Origin: Serendipita indica DSM 11827
Lineage: Eukaryota; Basidiomycota; Agaricomycetes; Sebacinales; Serendipitaceae
Reading direction: 5' to 3'
Length of the DNA: 64,000 nt
Assembly: GCA_910890315.1 (NCBI GenBank)
Contig: CAJVGD010000016.1
Coordinates: 372,001-436,000, forward strand
Shown piece after piece: positions 31,846 through 43,829 of the stretch. The notes beneath the pieces were generated by a model. That model did no database searches and was not told the DNA's origin. It saw only the letters and a program-made list of their open reading frames with translations. Every line of letters begins with the position of its first letter. The first letter of the stretch is position 1. Made by a program: the position numbers and the translations under genes.

Positions 31846-34212
31846 TCAATACGATGGCATCTTATCAAAGGGATGGCCAGAAGGCGGATATGGTGTATAT
31901 CGGTGTCCTGGACGGTCGACAGGGCTGGACAACGCCTCTGCTGATCGCGGATCCGTGCGGTCTTGATCTCGCCAATGGGCCCCGTTTGATGGTGGTATGT
32001 TGATGGGAGGAAGCTGCGGGTAACCAGTCTCGGTATAGTGCGCATAGCCGAGAGGGGAAACGTTGGTGGGTATTGCCGCCTCACGTGGATACGTAGAAGG
32101 CGACGAATTCGGATGAATAGACGAATATTCTGTGGGGGATGTCTGGTAACTATCCTGAAGCGTCAATCCGGCAGCCATGTTTGCCACCAAAGGATAGGTT
32201 CGACGGCCTTGAGGAACGAATTGATGGGAGACAGGCGATGGGTTTTGTGGAGGATATGGATGCCCCGTTTGAGTGTGATGCTCCGCAGTAGGGCTGAGAC
32301 GATCAGAGACAGATATTGACTAGTCATAATGGATTCGCACCTCGCCTGGGGCTCGTCTGCGTCCTCGTGTACAGACAAAGGCCCGAAAATGGAGGGTCGG
32401 TGGTTATTTTTGTACACTTCTGCAGCAACTTGAAGTATCTGGGGGCTCCACGACTCGTTTCTGGCACTTTCCTCGCCGTAAGTGTTCATCGGAGGCAGTG
32501 AAGGCGGAGTTTGTTGCGCAAAGTCGTCTATTCCGTCGGGACTGGTTGCGGCAGCCGACTTGGAGTTCTTTCGAGGGGGGCGAGTCCGACCTTCAGAGCC
32601 CAGGGCCGTGTCTGCGGGCCTGTCCTCCCTGAAGCGGATACGAACCCCTTGCCGGACAAGATACTGATCAGAAGGGAATGAGAATAGACCATCAACGGAG
32701 CGAGGTAGACATACGGAGGTAAACTCTGTTGTAGGTGGAAGACCTGGAAATCTACAACGAAGTCAGTTCTGATCCAAACAAGATGGGCTCCCTGATTAGC
32801 GTACTCTTTCGTCGAATAGACTGCAAACGTATCCGTCACGCAGTCCGCGAGCGGGGCGTAAAGAGCGGGGCCTTGTCGGGTGAAGCGAGGGTCGACATGC
32901 CAGTCCAGGTTAATGACGTGAAACCTCAGCGCAAAACTAGAAAAGCCGATGTGAGCCATCGAGTTGACGGTGCCTCATGATTACGTACTAGCCCTCGGTC
33001 CGGATAGCGAGGTCCTGTCAAAAGACCCAGATGTATTAGCAAGCGTATCCTGATGAAAGGTGGCGAGACCTAACCGAGAACACAAAGTAGAGTGCGGGCT
33101 CGCCATTTTCGCACGAAGGGATAAGGTGGCCGGCCGTTTCGCGTTTGGACAATTGCGACGTCACATCTGCATACGGTATGACCCACTTTGGAGGCTCGCG
33201 AGGTAGGTACCTTTCCAGCACCATCATTTCCGGTAAGCTGAGGTCCCCTACCACAGTGGCGGTTCCTCTTGACTGTTCCTGGGTACTATCCAATGCCTGA
33301 GGTGGGTTGGAAACTTTGCCCTCTTGATGAAACCTCGCCCATGCGGCGTTTACAGCGCTCTGCCAGCTCGGATCCTGACAGGAAATGGCCGTCATTGGAT
33401 GTGCTCTGATGGACCTCCATGATCGACTCTTATCGCTCTTTGGGCGCTCGATGACCGTCGTTGCTGGATTTCTCGTCCCAAGCTGAGGGTCGACAGGTGC
33501 ACCAGACGCATCAACAGGTCCAACGAGGATTTTGCGGTCAACTCTGCCATACTCCCGCTCGCGCGTTGGTGGGTGAACCTTGAAGAGCGAAGCAAAGCAC
33601 AAAAAGTGCGTCGTCAGCCTGGCGGTGATGGTTATGCTCACTTCCTTCGCGTCTGGTGGAGGTAACTCTGGCTCTTCTTGAAACTGGAGTGCTGGAGGAC
33701 TCGACCCGGGTATGGGCATCCAGCGGGGAACAGGATGCTCCACCTCGAAAAGACGAAGCCGAACGGTTGGAGGTGGATGCAGAGGTCGAAGATCATGTAT
33801 TGCACCCCTAGAAGAGGTCGATTAGCGTTTGGTCAGTAGTTTGAGAGCGATTAGGAGGCGAATCCTCACTTTCGACCTCGTCGTGGCTGCTGCTGGACGT
33901 CCAGTTGGGCTCTGAGTGATAGAAATCGTTTGAGAGAGGCACGTCGTCACCGAGATTCAGATCCCATCGGGCACCGTGCCGCGTGTTGTTGAAGCGAAAC
34001 AGCCGTTGAGTGGGCGTAGAACGGCCGTAAGGGATGCGAGCGCGACGTTGGAAAAGAAAAATCCGCGTTAAATACAAAACAATTGAATGAAACGAGGAAA
34101 CGACGAACCTGATCCATTTTCCTTGTAAAGGACCACTGGTGACGAGGATGGGCCGATTGACCCATGGCGCGTCGAAATGAGGTGGTGGTGGGATGATAGA
34201 CGCGTCTGCCAT
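31846..34212 (-). CDS. large Pro/Ser-rich hypothetical protein
   Basis: Exons read down from ATG 34212 (MADASIIPPPPHFDAPWVNR). Next come ARIPYGRSTPTQRLFRFNN, an acidic Ser-rich stretch, and VEHPVPRWMPIPGSSPPALQ. A long exon follows (REREYGRVDRKILVGPVDAS, LSLPEMMVLERYLPREPPKW). Then come RFHVINLDWHVDPRFTRQGP, a basic stretch (RTRPPRKNSKSAAATS) and a Pro/Tyr/Ser-rich tail ending in HPFDKMPSY at 31846. The tail composition resembles a disordered activation or scaffold region, and the basic stretch could act as a nuclear signal. No domain I know is present. Exon borders are plausible, but not every junction was checked. Confidence 0.6.
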
Positions 34213-35772
34213 TCAGCTGCGATGATCTGCGGCCGTCTTTGACCGGTTCAAGTCGCTGGCTGGAACGCTGACCAGGATTGTGGTCGCCAACGGGGCGAAG
34301 ACCAAAGAGCTCGGCAACCCTGGGCCAAAGAACTGATATACTTTCCCATGCCGTCGATCACTAGAGGCCCGCTGACCCATGGACTGGTCTAGTCTGTTTG
34401 CACCCGGAATTTCCAGAAAATAAAAAAAGATTGATCTATCGATGACACACCAAGCGCTCGTGGGGGAACGCGACCCTGGCTAGAAGTGATCATGGTCGAC
34501 GAGCCTCCACCGCCGGCTCAGACGAGATTTGATAAACATGCGTTCTGAGAAGGTCTGCGTTTCTGTCGGCGACCAGATGGATCTAGTGCGATTCGAGAGA
34601 CTGCTGCCCTGGTGACGTGGACGATGACTTTTGATTCTCCTTGAACTCTTCATCAAATCTCGATGAGTCTGGTCAGGTATACTTTGGTCGTCCAACGGCG
34701 GGGCAAGACTCGAACAGCACGATGGGCCCGCGAGGACACAATGAAACGGCGAACCAGATCATCTCGTAATACAATGCCGTGATTTCGACGTCTCTGGGGA
34801 CAGAGCAGCCATCTTGAGGATAACTCGCGCAGCAGAGGTTGCCTCCAAAAATGCCAAGGTCCAACTGAGATGGCAGATAACATGTTCTGTATCAAAGTCA
34901 GCACAATTTACAGTCTCGAACCTGGGCGTCGCTGTCGGGGCCGAGAATGTACGACAGTCGATATCTCGGATCTCCAACCGAGATAGGCTATGCGCATATC
35001 GGATATTGGAAGCCAAGGGACCTGGCTCTTATGCTTTTCGACGAAAATGAGGGCACTTGCAGCCTTTCGAGACTCGCTATTGGTATTCTGGAGATGAGGA
35101 GAGTGGTTACGATGCGATATTAGAGTTTGGGGCCTCCGTAACGGCTGTCCAACAAGCCAAAACCCAGGCTCGTGTGTAGCCACCCCAGGTTTCACTCTCA
35201 ATCATCTCTGGCAGCTTTAGATGAACAATATAGGGACATTTTGCATGCAGACAAGTCCCGGGCTCTCGTGGATTCCTATGGGATTTCAGAGTCGATAGCC
35301 AAGGTGCAAGCGAGCCGTGCTTGACTAAGAAGCTGTTCGTTGACACCCGCCACCTGACTAATTCTCCTATAATGTTCAAGATCAGAGTCGATAATCACGC
35401 TTCAATTGCACTTTATTGGCTATCTGCAACATTGCCCACTTCAACGCAACCCCGTAACCTTGTTGGTTTGGTTCGGTTCGAATAGGATATCCGCAAGCTC
35501 AGGATATTGTTGAAAACGTATGGAGAAGCTATCTGAGCATTATCATGGTAATCAAAGCCGTTCTCAAAGCCTCGCCGCGTCTCTGAGTCTGCTCAGCTGC
35601 TAAGTTTTCCTCTGACTCTCAGTAGTCCATTCTTCTGCAGATAATCTGAGTGTATTATCTTTCATTAGACTTGGTATTCCAGCAAGCCTTTGGCAAATGC
35701 AACTTGAACGCCGTCGTCGGATCTCACTTAGTCCCAACTACAACAGTCGTCGACGCCATTCTTGTACAACAA
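34213..35772. other. gene-poor stretch with coding relics
   Basis: From 34,213 to 34,780 I see nothing on either strand. From about 34,800 to 35,330 the plus strand has scattered coding-like segments in different frames, the best at 35060-35326. The right end leads into the promoter of the seven-helix gene at 35773. Confidence 0.4.
35060..35326 (+). other. coding-like fragment, probably the remains of a gene
   Basis: After an acceptor-like TTGCAG the frame reads FETRYWYSGDEESGYDAILE. A GT-AG intron at about 35170-35210 then joins it to LDEQYRDILHADKSRALVDS and a stop at 35326. Another overlapping frame just upstream (GYAHIGYWKPRDLALMLFDE) also looks coding, which suggests a frame break between them. 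No family is recognised. Confidence 0.3.
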
Positions 35773-37873
35773 ATGTCCTATCCAGACAGCAATGCTTTCT
35801 CTTCAGTTGTGTTTCCTGCTGGTCATGAACTTTCGCTGCGGATATCCTTCATCGTCTTCACCATCACAGGTAGCTCTGTCGTTCTAGTAAGAGTATTGCT
35901 AACTTCGAACATTTACTCTCTAGGGGTCGCTCTTACAAGCTACTGGCTCGGACGACGTTCACGCGCAGTCAAGATTCCGTCGTGGAGAGGTGGGCGTCTT
36001 TGGTTCGGTTGGAATACTATCTAACTCTCGACAGAATTTCAATCCCTCCACCTTGCTTCAGTGTTGGTTGTCCTCCTCTTGTCCGTGTCGTAGGTCAATT
36101 CGTCCGTTGGCGTCTCCTTGTGCTCATCTCCCCAGTTGTACCTTCTTTGCGTTGGTATGCAATAGCTATCGAGTACACCGTGTACTCACTCGACCAAGGC
36201 GGCGCCCTTGTACTCGGAGTTGGAACATCCCTCAATCGTGCGGCCTGTTCAGCAACGATGATAGGATCAATTGTGTTTCTCTCACTCGGTAAAGGCATGA
36301 TATATCTCCTTCTCCGTACGTCACCGCAAACAGCCCAAACATCAACTCACCTTTAGAACCAGTCGAAAAGGTCTACATCGCCTGGCCAAGTCATGGATCA
36401 CGTCTCTCGTCCAACGCGTATAGAGCCGGACTCGTTTCGCTTCTCGCGTTGAGTGGGATGGTGGTGGCCAGTGCACTGGGTCAGTTGAGCGCGGACTTGT
36501 ATTGGCCGCGCCGAGAGCTCACTTTCGCCTCCGGTTTTTCAGGGCGAAAGTCAACACTCGGCGTTGATCGACATTGTAGAGTCGGCGCCGATCTTCGCGT
36601 CACCATCGCCGTGCTAGTGACCGACCTTATCACGACCCTCTTCCTCTCGTTTATGTTTCTCATTCCTCTTATACAATACGCATCTGTCTCAAAGACCATT
36701 CATTATGTCGCGCGGACGGGCCTGATGCGAGTCTTCTTCGATTCATGACTTCGCTTGCTAACATGATCATAGCGCGACTGTTCTCTGTCTGGTGGTGTCT
36801 GGACTCAACGTCGGTGCACTTTTGATCCTTCACAACTATGAATACGCCTGGGCGTGGCTCATGTACGGGTCGGCCTCGATCGGTTTCCAGAGTCTCATCG
36901 GAGTGTGGATCACACGACCTCCACCTCCATTTGTACTATCAACTCCCCCAAGTGCACCTATACATCATTCAAGTAACCACGACGAAGTTGGCTCTAGGCC
37001 GCTAGCCTCTCGATTCGAACCTCGTCTGCCAACGCGCCAATCGCCCACCATGGTACCTGAATGGGTGCGTGCGGTTGACAGCGTCTCTCCTCCACCGGCG
37101 ATGAGCACAGAGTTGATTGAGCCCGAGTCACTCATCCAGTCGCTCCCAATGAGAAATGGGCTTTCGTCAAGTACAGCACATCCGTTTGGCTTATCCGCAG
37201 CCTCCTTTCAGTTGGAAAGGACCCCATCGTTTACGTCTTCCTCTCAGCTTCCTCGGCGGAGGGTACTCTCCAAGGCATCAACAACCTGCGGATAGCAAAA
37301 CGTCGAACACAGTTCCCACAGTCCTTTCCACATAATACCTCTCTCCCCACCCCTATCTCACCGACTGCATTATTCCATCCATATTATCTCCAACCCCTCC
37401 CACCCACGCCGCAGGAACGAGTCGACCACGCTTCTCAGCGCCCACTGCGCCCATTCTCCACATCTGATCCTCCAGTTCCTATAACAGACTCCAGAATAGG
37501 GGGCCGAATAACCCATCAATATCACTACCGCCGCCGCTCAGCTAGCGCTGGACTACACCCCATGATGCCGCATATTCAAAGACATTCTCCTCCCCCACTT
37601 CCAGAAGTTTCTGCTCAGACTTTGGCAATCACGGCAGCTGCCATTTCTGACAAGCGCGTGATCGACGTGATCGACGTGGACAGTCAGCCGTGGGACGTGC
37701 AGGACCGCTCCAAGTCATCCAGGCAGCTCCAAGAGGACTTCCATGAGAGCACCCACGAGGTAGATAGGGTGCGCAATAGTATAACGCCCACGTACATTGT
37801 GTACGGGGTGGCTCTAGGTGGATCGCCTACGCCTTCGGATAATCTTGAGAACAATGCCTTTGCTCGACCATGA
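35773..37873 (+). CDS. seven-helix membrane protein, copy 2, with long Pro/Ser-rich tail
   Basis: It starts MSYPDSNAFSS at 35773. Helices include RISFIVFTITGVALTSYW, LHLASVLVVLLLSVS and SATMIGSIVFLSLGKGMIYL. VEKVYIAWPSHGSRLSSNAY with LVSLLALSGMVVASALG follows, then RVTIAVLVTDLITTLFLSFM and a last helix around LLILHNYEYAWAWLMYG. The motif and helix order match the gene at 27106-28771. A final 50-nt intron, about 37262-37311, restores the frame after SSSQLPRR and opens a further 187 residues, rich in Pro, Ser and His, ending NNAFARP at 37873. Without that intron the protein would stop at 37295. Role unknown. A receptor-like function is a guess from topology only. Confidence 0.7.
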
Positions 37874-38234
37874 GCTAGAAGGCACCCCCCTTTTCTCCTC
37901 TAGCCGCTTCAGTGGCTCCACTCGGTAGAGGCGCTTGGATGAGGCAATTACGCTGCGGCGTCCAATCATCCCCAAAAAGTAGCCTTGGATATCGTAAGCC
38001 GGTTTCCTGCAAGAGACGGGGCCGTCGTGTCATTCGCTACTAAACTCGGCGAGGAGGGCGAGGCATTTTGTGGATGCGGTAATTACTGGACGACAGTTCG
38101 GCTAGATGGGCGAGGCGGGGTTCGGTCATAGTTTGATCAGGTGGGGCCAGTTCAGAAAGTGCCTCGAGAGGTGCATATAAGCCCGCTGGTCTTGGACAGG
38201 ACTTTGACTCCAGAACCCCATCGAACGTTGCCAT
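37874..38234. promoter_or_regulatory. upstream region of the metallothionein gene
   Basis: TATAA at 38176-38180 lies 59 bp before the ATG at 38235, the same spacing seen at other promoters in this window. No other gene is visible in the stretch. Confidence 0.45.
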
Positions 38235-38456
38235 GATCTCTGTACGTCTCCTCCTTCCTTGCATTACCTGCCATAGGATACTAGTACTATTCGTACTGAC
38301 ACGAGCATGTAGGAAACCATTGTCCCCGTAAACCAGAACTGCGGAAACTCTTCGTGCAGCTGCGGCGATTCGTGGTATGTCCGCTCCTATGCACGTATTC
38401 GATATTTACTGAGGCACTTTGGCAGCCAATGCAAGCCGGGCGAGTGCAAGTGCTAA
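38235..38456 (+). CDS. metallothionein, 33 residues in three exons
   Basis: The gene is very short. Exon 1 (38235-38243) encodes only Met-Ile-Ser. Exon 2 starts at 38313 after a GTACGT...ATGTAG intron and ends just before GTATGTCC. Exon 3 starts after TTTGGCAG and ends at TAA 38454-38456. The product has seven cysteines in the pattern C-x4-C-x-C-x3-C-x-C-x4-C-x-C (CGNSSCSCGDSCQCKPGECK, then Cys). This is the length and cysteine content of small fungal copper/zinc metallothioneins, which buffer metal ions in the cytosol. Both introns split the gene so that it escapes simple open-frame searches. Such genes are usually induced by copper or cadmium. Confidence 0.88.
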
Positions 38457-38850
38457 GCGGTCTGGCCTATGAACTAGTCTAGGCGTTTGACTCGCTAGCA
38501 AATGTGAATTGTTTCCCCGTATATCCACTTGTGCTACTAAGCCAGAGCTTGAAACACGAGTGATAAATTGAGATGCGCGATTAAGCGTGCTTCGCTGAGA
38601 TGTTTAGGGCCATCGTGCTTCCATCTCTGGACTCGTTGACCAACCAAAGACCGCGGAGGCTCAAGATCTAGACTTCGTTTGAAGCTTCTAATCTGCCATT
38701 TACCCTTGTTTATCACAGGGGCGCTTCTGATTTGACGCGCGCGCCGGTCGGAACGGCTCAGGCGGAGATGCTCGTGGTCGCATTTGGCCGCGAGAGGACG
38801 AGTACCGGCGTTGCTCTCTACCCTTTTGAACTCTACGAGATCTGTCTGCG
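38457..38850. other. spacer between metallothionein and LisH gene
   Basis: No gene is visible. The stretch contains the 3' flank of the metallothionein gene and the upstream region of the next gene, without a clear TATA box. Confidence 0.35.
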
Positions 38851-40729
38851 ATGGACGAGGTGATGCCGAGGGAGGATGCTGGACGACGGATTGTCGACGC
38901 TTTCCTGGGTGGCAGACGGCGGGCGCAGTATGGGAACCTGCCAAGATTCGGTCCAGAGATGGTGATTCTGGTGAATTTTATGAGTAGGATACTCATCCGT
39001 TGACAGCGAGATGTCGTATTCGATTACCTCGTCCGTGGCGGATACGCTAAGACGGCTAGTGCGATGCTGAATGACGAGAACAAGGCTCCAGAAAGACACA
39101 AAGATTTTAAAGGGACGCAGAATGAGCAGACGATTGCGCAAGTATTGCATCATGCACGAGGTAAGTCCATTAGCCCTATCGTGCGATAGGACTTTACTGA
39201 TGGATTTCAAGACGTCCAAGATGCGGTACTTGATGGGGAGCCAAATACTGCACTACACCTGCTGGACACTCGCCTTCCCCATATAAAGTCGTCACCGGCA
39301 TGGTCCTCCCTCTTGCGCTTACCCTCGCTATTAGGACAGGAAGCGCAAAATAGAGGCTTCATACATTCAATTCCTTCCAATCGCCCACCGTACTCTTACG
39401 ATCATCTCCTCTGTGGCGAGTCAAACCCCTTTGCTGATAGCGACCAGAGCCATGGAGGAACAGAAGATACGCAGTTATACACGTTGAGGATTCGACTCAG
39501 GCTGCAATTAATCGTCGAGACGATGCGAGGCATACCAATTCTAAGCGCACCACAACCTCCAGTGGGAAACCGTCAGTTGGATACGCAGCACGCTCAAGAT
39601 ACGACCGAGATCGAGCCTAAAACGCGCTCTTTCACTATGGCGCTCAATGTCAGAATTTCAATAAAGCAGGCGGGGCTCATCCGAGAAAGCCTCTCAAATC
39701 TCATCGTCTCGATCAATACCCTTCCAAGCTCCCGTGATCGCACGAGCTACCTGCGAGAGGTTGATATTCTTCTGCGCGTCCTCGATCTTTCATGGTCGGC
39801 AGAGGAAGAATTGGGGCGTCTGCTTGGGGTACTCGACCGTTGTACCCCTCTCAATCAAACGGCGTCATCATGGGGCCAACGACTCGAATCCTGGCTGTTT
39901 GCACCTTCAGAGCAGACAGACTCGACGGAATCGTCAGACCCTCAGACGCTGCACTCCCTATTCTGCCTGCGACGACGAAGAGAGCTGGCAGAGGATGTCC
40001 ACGCGTACATTCTCGGCGCATATGGATACCCAAGCCCACCATCCTCCGCAAGGCTCACTACTGGTATTGACGGGTCCCGTCAGGCGGTGCAACCCTCAAC
40101 TCTCCCACTCCTCGTGCAGATATGCCAGCAGACGTCTGCACTATTCAACTTTCTTCATCGTCTATGTATCGCACTTCCTCCTCGACATGTGTGGTTTGAG
40201 GACGGTGTAACACCACCTAGGCGCGGGGAATGGGAGGAGTGGCAGCAGCGAGTCTGGAAAAGTACAAGCTGAACAGGAGAGAAGATTGGCTTTATTCAGA
40301 CACGAAGAACAACAGCGCGAACACCAGTCGAACTTTGGGTGGGCTGGGCTTGCCAAGCGCCTTCTCATAGGGTCCACCTCACGAGAAGATCAACTCGGTC
40401 ACGAAAACACTAGAAACACTCTTTCAACCAGGGAACGAGAGGCCATTGCCGAAATTCTCTGTTCGCCAAAGTTCAATTTCGATACCCTACTCGGGGCACG
40501 TCTTTCGCGTTTTCAGTACGAGGAGGATCCAGTAGTGGATGAAGCTGAGCCGAGAACACTCGGTAAATCTTCGAGGGCCAAGCCTTGGGACGACGCCCCG
40601 TTTGACGAGCTTTACCCTGGGTTGCAGGCTGAGCCTGTCAATAACGCAGGACCTCGGGCTGTACCCTTCGTACTGAGAATGTGGTTGAACTCAAGGGACG
40701 TTGACCGCCCCAGAGGGAGAATTTACTAG
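38851..40729 (+). CDS. LisH/CTLH-domain protein
   Basis: It starts MDEVMPREDAGRRIVDAFLG at 38851. A GTGAAT-CAG intron leads to a LisH motif, VVFDYLVRGGYAKTASAMLN. After QTIAQVLHHAR comes a CTLH-like segment, VQDAVLDGEPNTALHLLDTR, followed by an intron and LRLPSLLGQEAQNRGFI and LYTLRIRLRLQLIVE. The long middle exon ends near 40168, where an intron of about 55 nt restores the frame into a coiled segment (VQAEQERRLALFRHEEQQRE). The protein ends MWLNSRDVDRPRGRIY at 40729. LisH-CTLH modules occur in RanBPM/Gid-type ubiquitin ligase subunits and in microtubule-associated proteins. No SPRY or RING domain is seen, so the exact group is open. Confidence 0.72.
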
Positions 40730-40799
40730 GTAACCTTCTGAATAATCTTTCTCGTCACAAGTTCATGTAGCAGTGACAAAGGATGGAATATGGATATGC

Positions 40800-43249
40800 T
40801 TATACAATGAAGAGAGCAAGTAGCGTTCCAACAGTCGTTAGTAGCATTGAGGGTGATACGGAAGTTTCTCGAATTGACGATGCATAACCTATAAGTCCGG
40901 GATCAGGCATTGTAGCCATGTACTGACTCCACGCGTCCCAGGTAGCTTGCGGGAGAGTATATGTTCCCTCAATTCTTCCAGAACCAGTATAAATCTCCTT
41001 GGCAGGGAAGATGCCACTCAAGTACTCAGAGTGAACGCCACCTACGACGTTGACGTTATCACCGTCTTTTGTGAGCAAACCAGTCGTGTTGGTCCCGAGG
41101 ACAAATTCCCGGATAAACGCATAGGCCTATACCGTCGAATAAGCAAGTATCGAGCGATATGAGAGGAACCAGACCGCTTTAGGCTTGTCTGTTGGAACCA
41201 TATGACCTGCTCCGATGAAGAGTGCATAGGTCACGTTGCGTTCCTGATGAATGATACCTGCAAAATTGCCATCCGTATCGGAGAAGGGCGTGCTCGGACG
41301 CGCGGTGAAACCTTGAATTCCACCAAACGTCATATTCTGGATTGTCACTACTAGGCTAAGTGAGCTGTTCTAGCACAGACCTGTCACGTACGCTCTGTCC
41401 CACGATGTGCAACAAGTGCATCGTCGTTCCCGGAAAAGAATACCATGGAGACGTTCTTGGAAAGCTCAGAAAGAAAGGTGTCTGGGGCAGCACCTAGGAA
41501 AATGTAAGAAAGGAATCGCTATGGCCATTGAAACCATACTAGGGTCCACGTATGAGCCACTGAACGGATATGGGCGACTTTGTTGCCACCGGTGATCCGG
41601 AGCGTGCAATGCTGCTCGTACTTTGGGATCTATCCAAAGTCAGTGGTATCAATCTCACGATGCAGAGGCCAACCGTTGAGGAAGAGGGTCGTATTGGATG
41701 GCACAGGAGGGTTCAATGCGTCGGAGATACGGTACACCTGTAATATGTGAACATTATATCTCCTGGACCTCATATTCCTCACTTACATCAAAGCTGTAAG
41801 TTTCCCCTGAAAGAGGGTAAGTACCACGCATTCTGCCCATTATATGCTTACAAAAAGGTGTTTGTTCAGTTGCGTACTGGATCATGTTTTCCCATACATC
41901 GCAACCGAAGTATGAATCTATTCCTGCACTGTCCCATCGCCGTATCAAACCAGAGGAATTTTCCGAGCGTCGCCGGTAGATCCTCCCCTCGTGGAAGATC
42001 TCGTCTTCTCCAACGCCAGCAGATGCTAGCTTGATCAAAGTACGCAGCTTGCTTCGCACATTGTCCAAGTTATACGGTGCACGGGCATATGTAGGATAAT
42101 CAGGGTTCCCCAATGGTGGATAGAGAGATTTGGCAGGGTACTCTAGGATCGCATTGTACCTGCACAGCCTCCATTGCTTTACGTAGTATTCATATGCGAC
42201 TGAGCTAAAGTTGATAAGCTGTGGATATGTCTGTAGGATAGATGGGATAGGGTGCTGCCGACAGGTGCTTTCGCTACCCAGAGCTAGTGGTGCATGAGCG
42301 TCAGAGGCGAATCTCGGGTGCGAAAAAACTAGCGTACTTCCGTCCCCAATAGCAATCTTTGCCAATCTTACTGGCGGCTGAGTCATGCCAAACAACGTCT
42401 TTGCAATATATGGCTAAACCGAGTGTCAGTATGTATATATAGCTCATTATGAAGCATACAATGTAGGTCCCGGCATAACTCTCGCCTACGAGGTAGAGAG
42501 GACGATGGCGCAGACTGGGAAAGATCGAGACTAGATTGGACAGAAAGTGTGCCTATAGAGAGATGTAGTGAGATAAACTCAGAGATTGGGTATCTTACAA
42601 AGTCTTGTCCCATCGCGTCTTCGTCTGGGACCTCCCCATTGAGACTGACAGTGCTATAGCCAGTACCGACGGGCTGATCGACGTAAAAAATATCCGCTAG
42701 CCTGTGCCAGCTAAAGGGGTTCTCGATAAATTGATTGGAAGATCCTCCGCCTGGCAATACCGTTCGGCTGTAGCGTAAAGGGCCATGTTCCTCAAACAGT
42801 CCATACATGCTTGAGGATCCAGGACTATATCACAGTCAGTATACGCTTACTGCGTTTACATGCACTTACCCTCCGTTCAGCCAAATCATCCAAGGCTCGG
42901 AAGAACGCTCGCCCTCGGCTGCTACCAGTGATGAGTTTCCTTTTTCGAATGCGACAAAGAATAGTGTGTTGTTCACAAAATCGGCTCGGTTGACAGAGAC
43001 GCTGCCGGCATATGATACAGGCATGGAAAAGTTGACATATGGCCATGTGTTTACTTTGAAGTCTAGAGGTACTAAGGGGCGAATCTAGAATATCCTGATC
43101 TCAAGCTTACAATGCTGCCAGTCTGGCCCATATGGAGTTGAGGGCATCCCCGGGTAGATATGCGGCCCATAGCCCCCGTCTGATTGAGCAAAGGTGGTGG
43201 CGATCCATAGGGAAGCAGTCAGAAGACAATAGGCCCAAAGGAAGCTCAT
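40800..43249 (-). CDS. S10 serine carboxypeptidase, probably secreted and GPI-anchored
   Basis: Exon 1 starts at ATG 43249 with a signal peptide (MSFLWAYCLLTASLWIATTF). Next come WMIWLNGG, then PGSSSMYGLFEEHGPL, and VDQPVGTGYS with the catalytic-serine motif GESYAG. The catalytic Asp lies in FFSGNDDALV, and the catalytic His in FIGAGHMVPTDKP. All three active-site residues are present. A further exon starts YAFIREFVLGTNTTGLL. The C terminus ends in a hydrophobic stretch (SPSMLLTTVGTLLALFIV), as expected for a GPI signal. The enzyme removes single residues from peptide C termini at acid pH, in the vacuole or outside the cell. About eight introns are needed. One junction near 41,640 was not resolved. 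Confidence 0.88.
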
Positions 43250-43829
43250 TTAAAGTGAGTCTTATTGATCAAGGTGGGATGTCTGCGCACACTCCTTATA
43301 TCTGGTGATCGCCCGGTTAAGATGCGCAGATAGCCGACAACGTGAGAAGATGCAGATTCCTTGCCAGTAAGTGCCAGTAAAAGAGCATGTGCGTGTCGTA
43401 AAGGTATAGAGGTGGAGGCAGGGGAACTATTATTAGGCATGAGCTCGATATCCACTAGCCTGGCTAACCAATCGCCGTTCGCATTATATCCATTGCCATG
43501 TTTTATGACAGCTTCTATACGTAGTGGAGTATCCACGGCTTTCATCTGCATCTGAAGACGTGCGCGGAGCCGGTCTGCCATTGCAATGTCAGAAGTCAGT
43601 TTCGCTTCTGTCAGAGATTGACAGCTAAGCACTGAGCATTGTCAGTCCACATCGAGGGGCTCGGATGCCATCCTGGCAAGCTTTTCATATCCGAATCCGA
43701 TCTTGCGTCGTATTCAGGGCCCTACGCACGCACTGGTGATATGGCCGACGGTGTCAGCTCCACAAAGGAGGTATAATGGGTAGCTGCATGTCCTAAGGCC
43801 GTGTGCTAGTGTTAAGAAAGGGATGCAAA
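43250..43829. other. upstream region of the carboxypeptidase gene
   Basis: A 128-codon minus-strand open frame (43246-43632) crosses the carboxypeptidase start codon and has no recognised motif. I treat it as chance. Nothing else is visible. Confidence 0.35.

Noticed and set aside
37011-37024. tRNA B-box-like GATTCGAACC
   Set aside because: It falls inside the coding sequence of the seven-helix gene (SRFEP) and lacks the other parts of a tRNA.
43246-43632. 128-codon minus-strand open frame upstream of the carboxypeptidase
   Set aside because: It overlaps the carboxypeptidase start codon in another frame, has no recognised motif and no promoter of its own.
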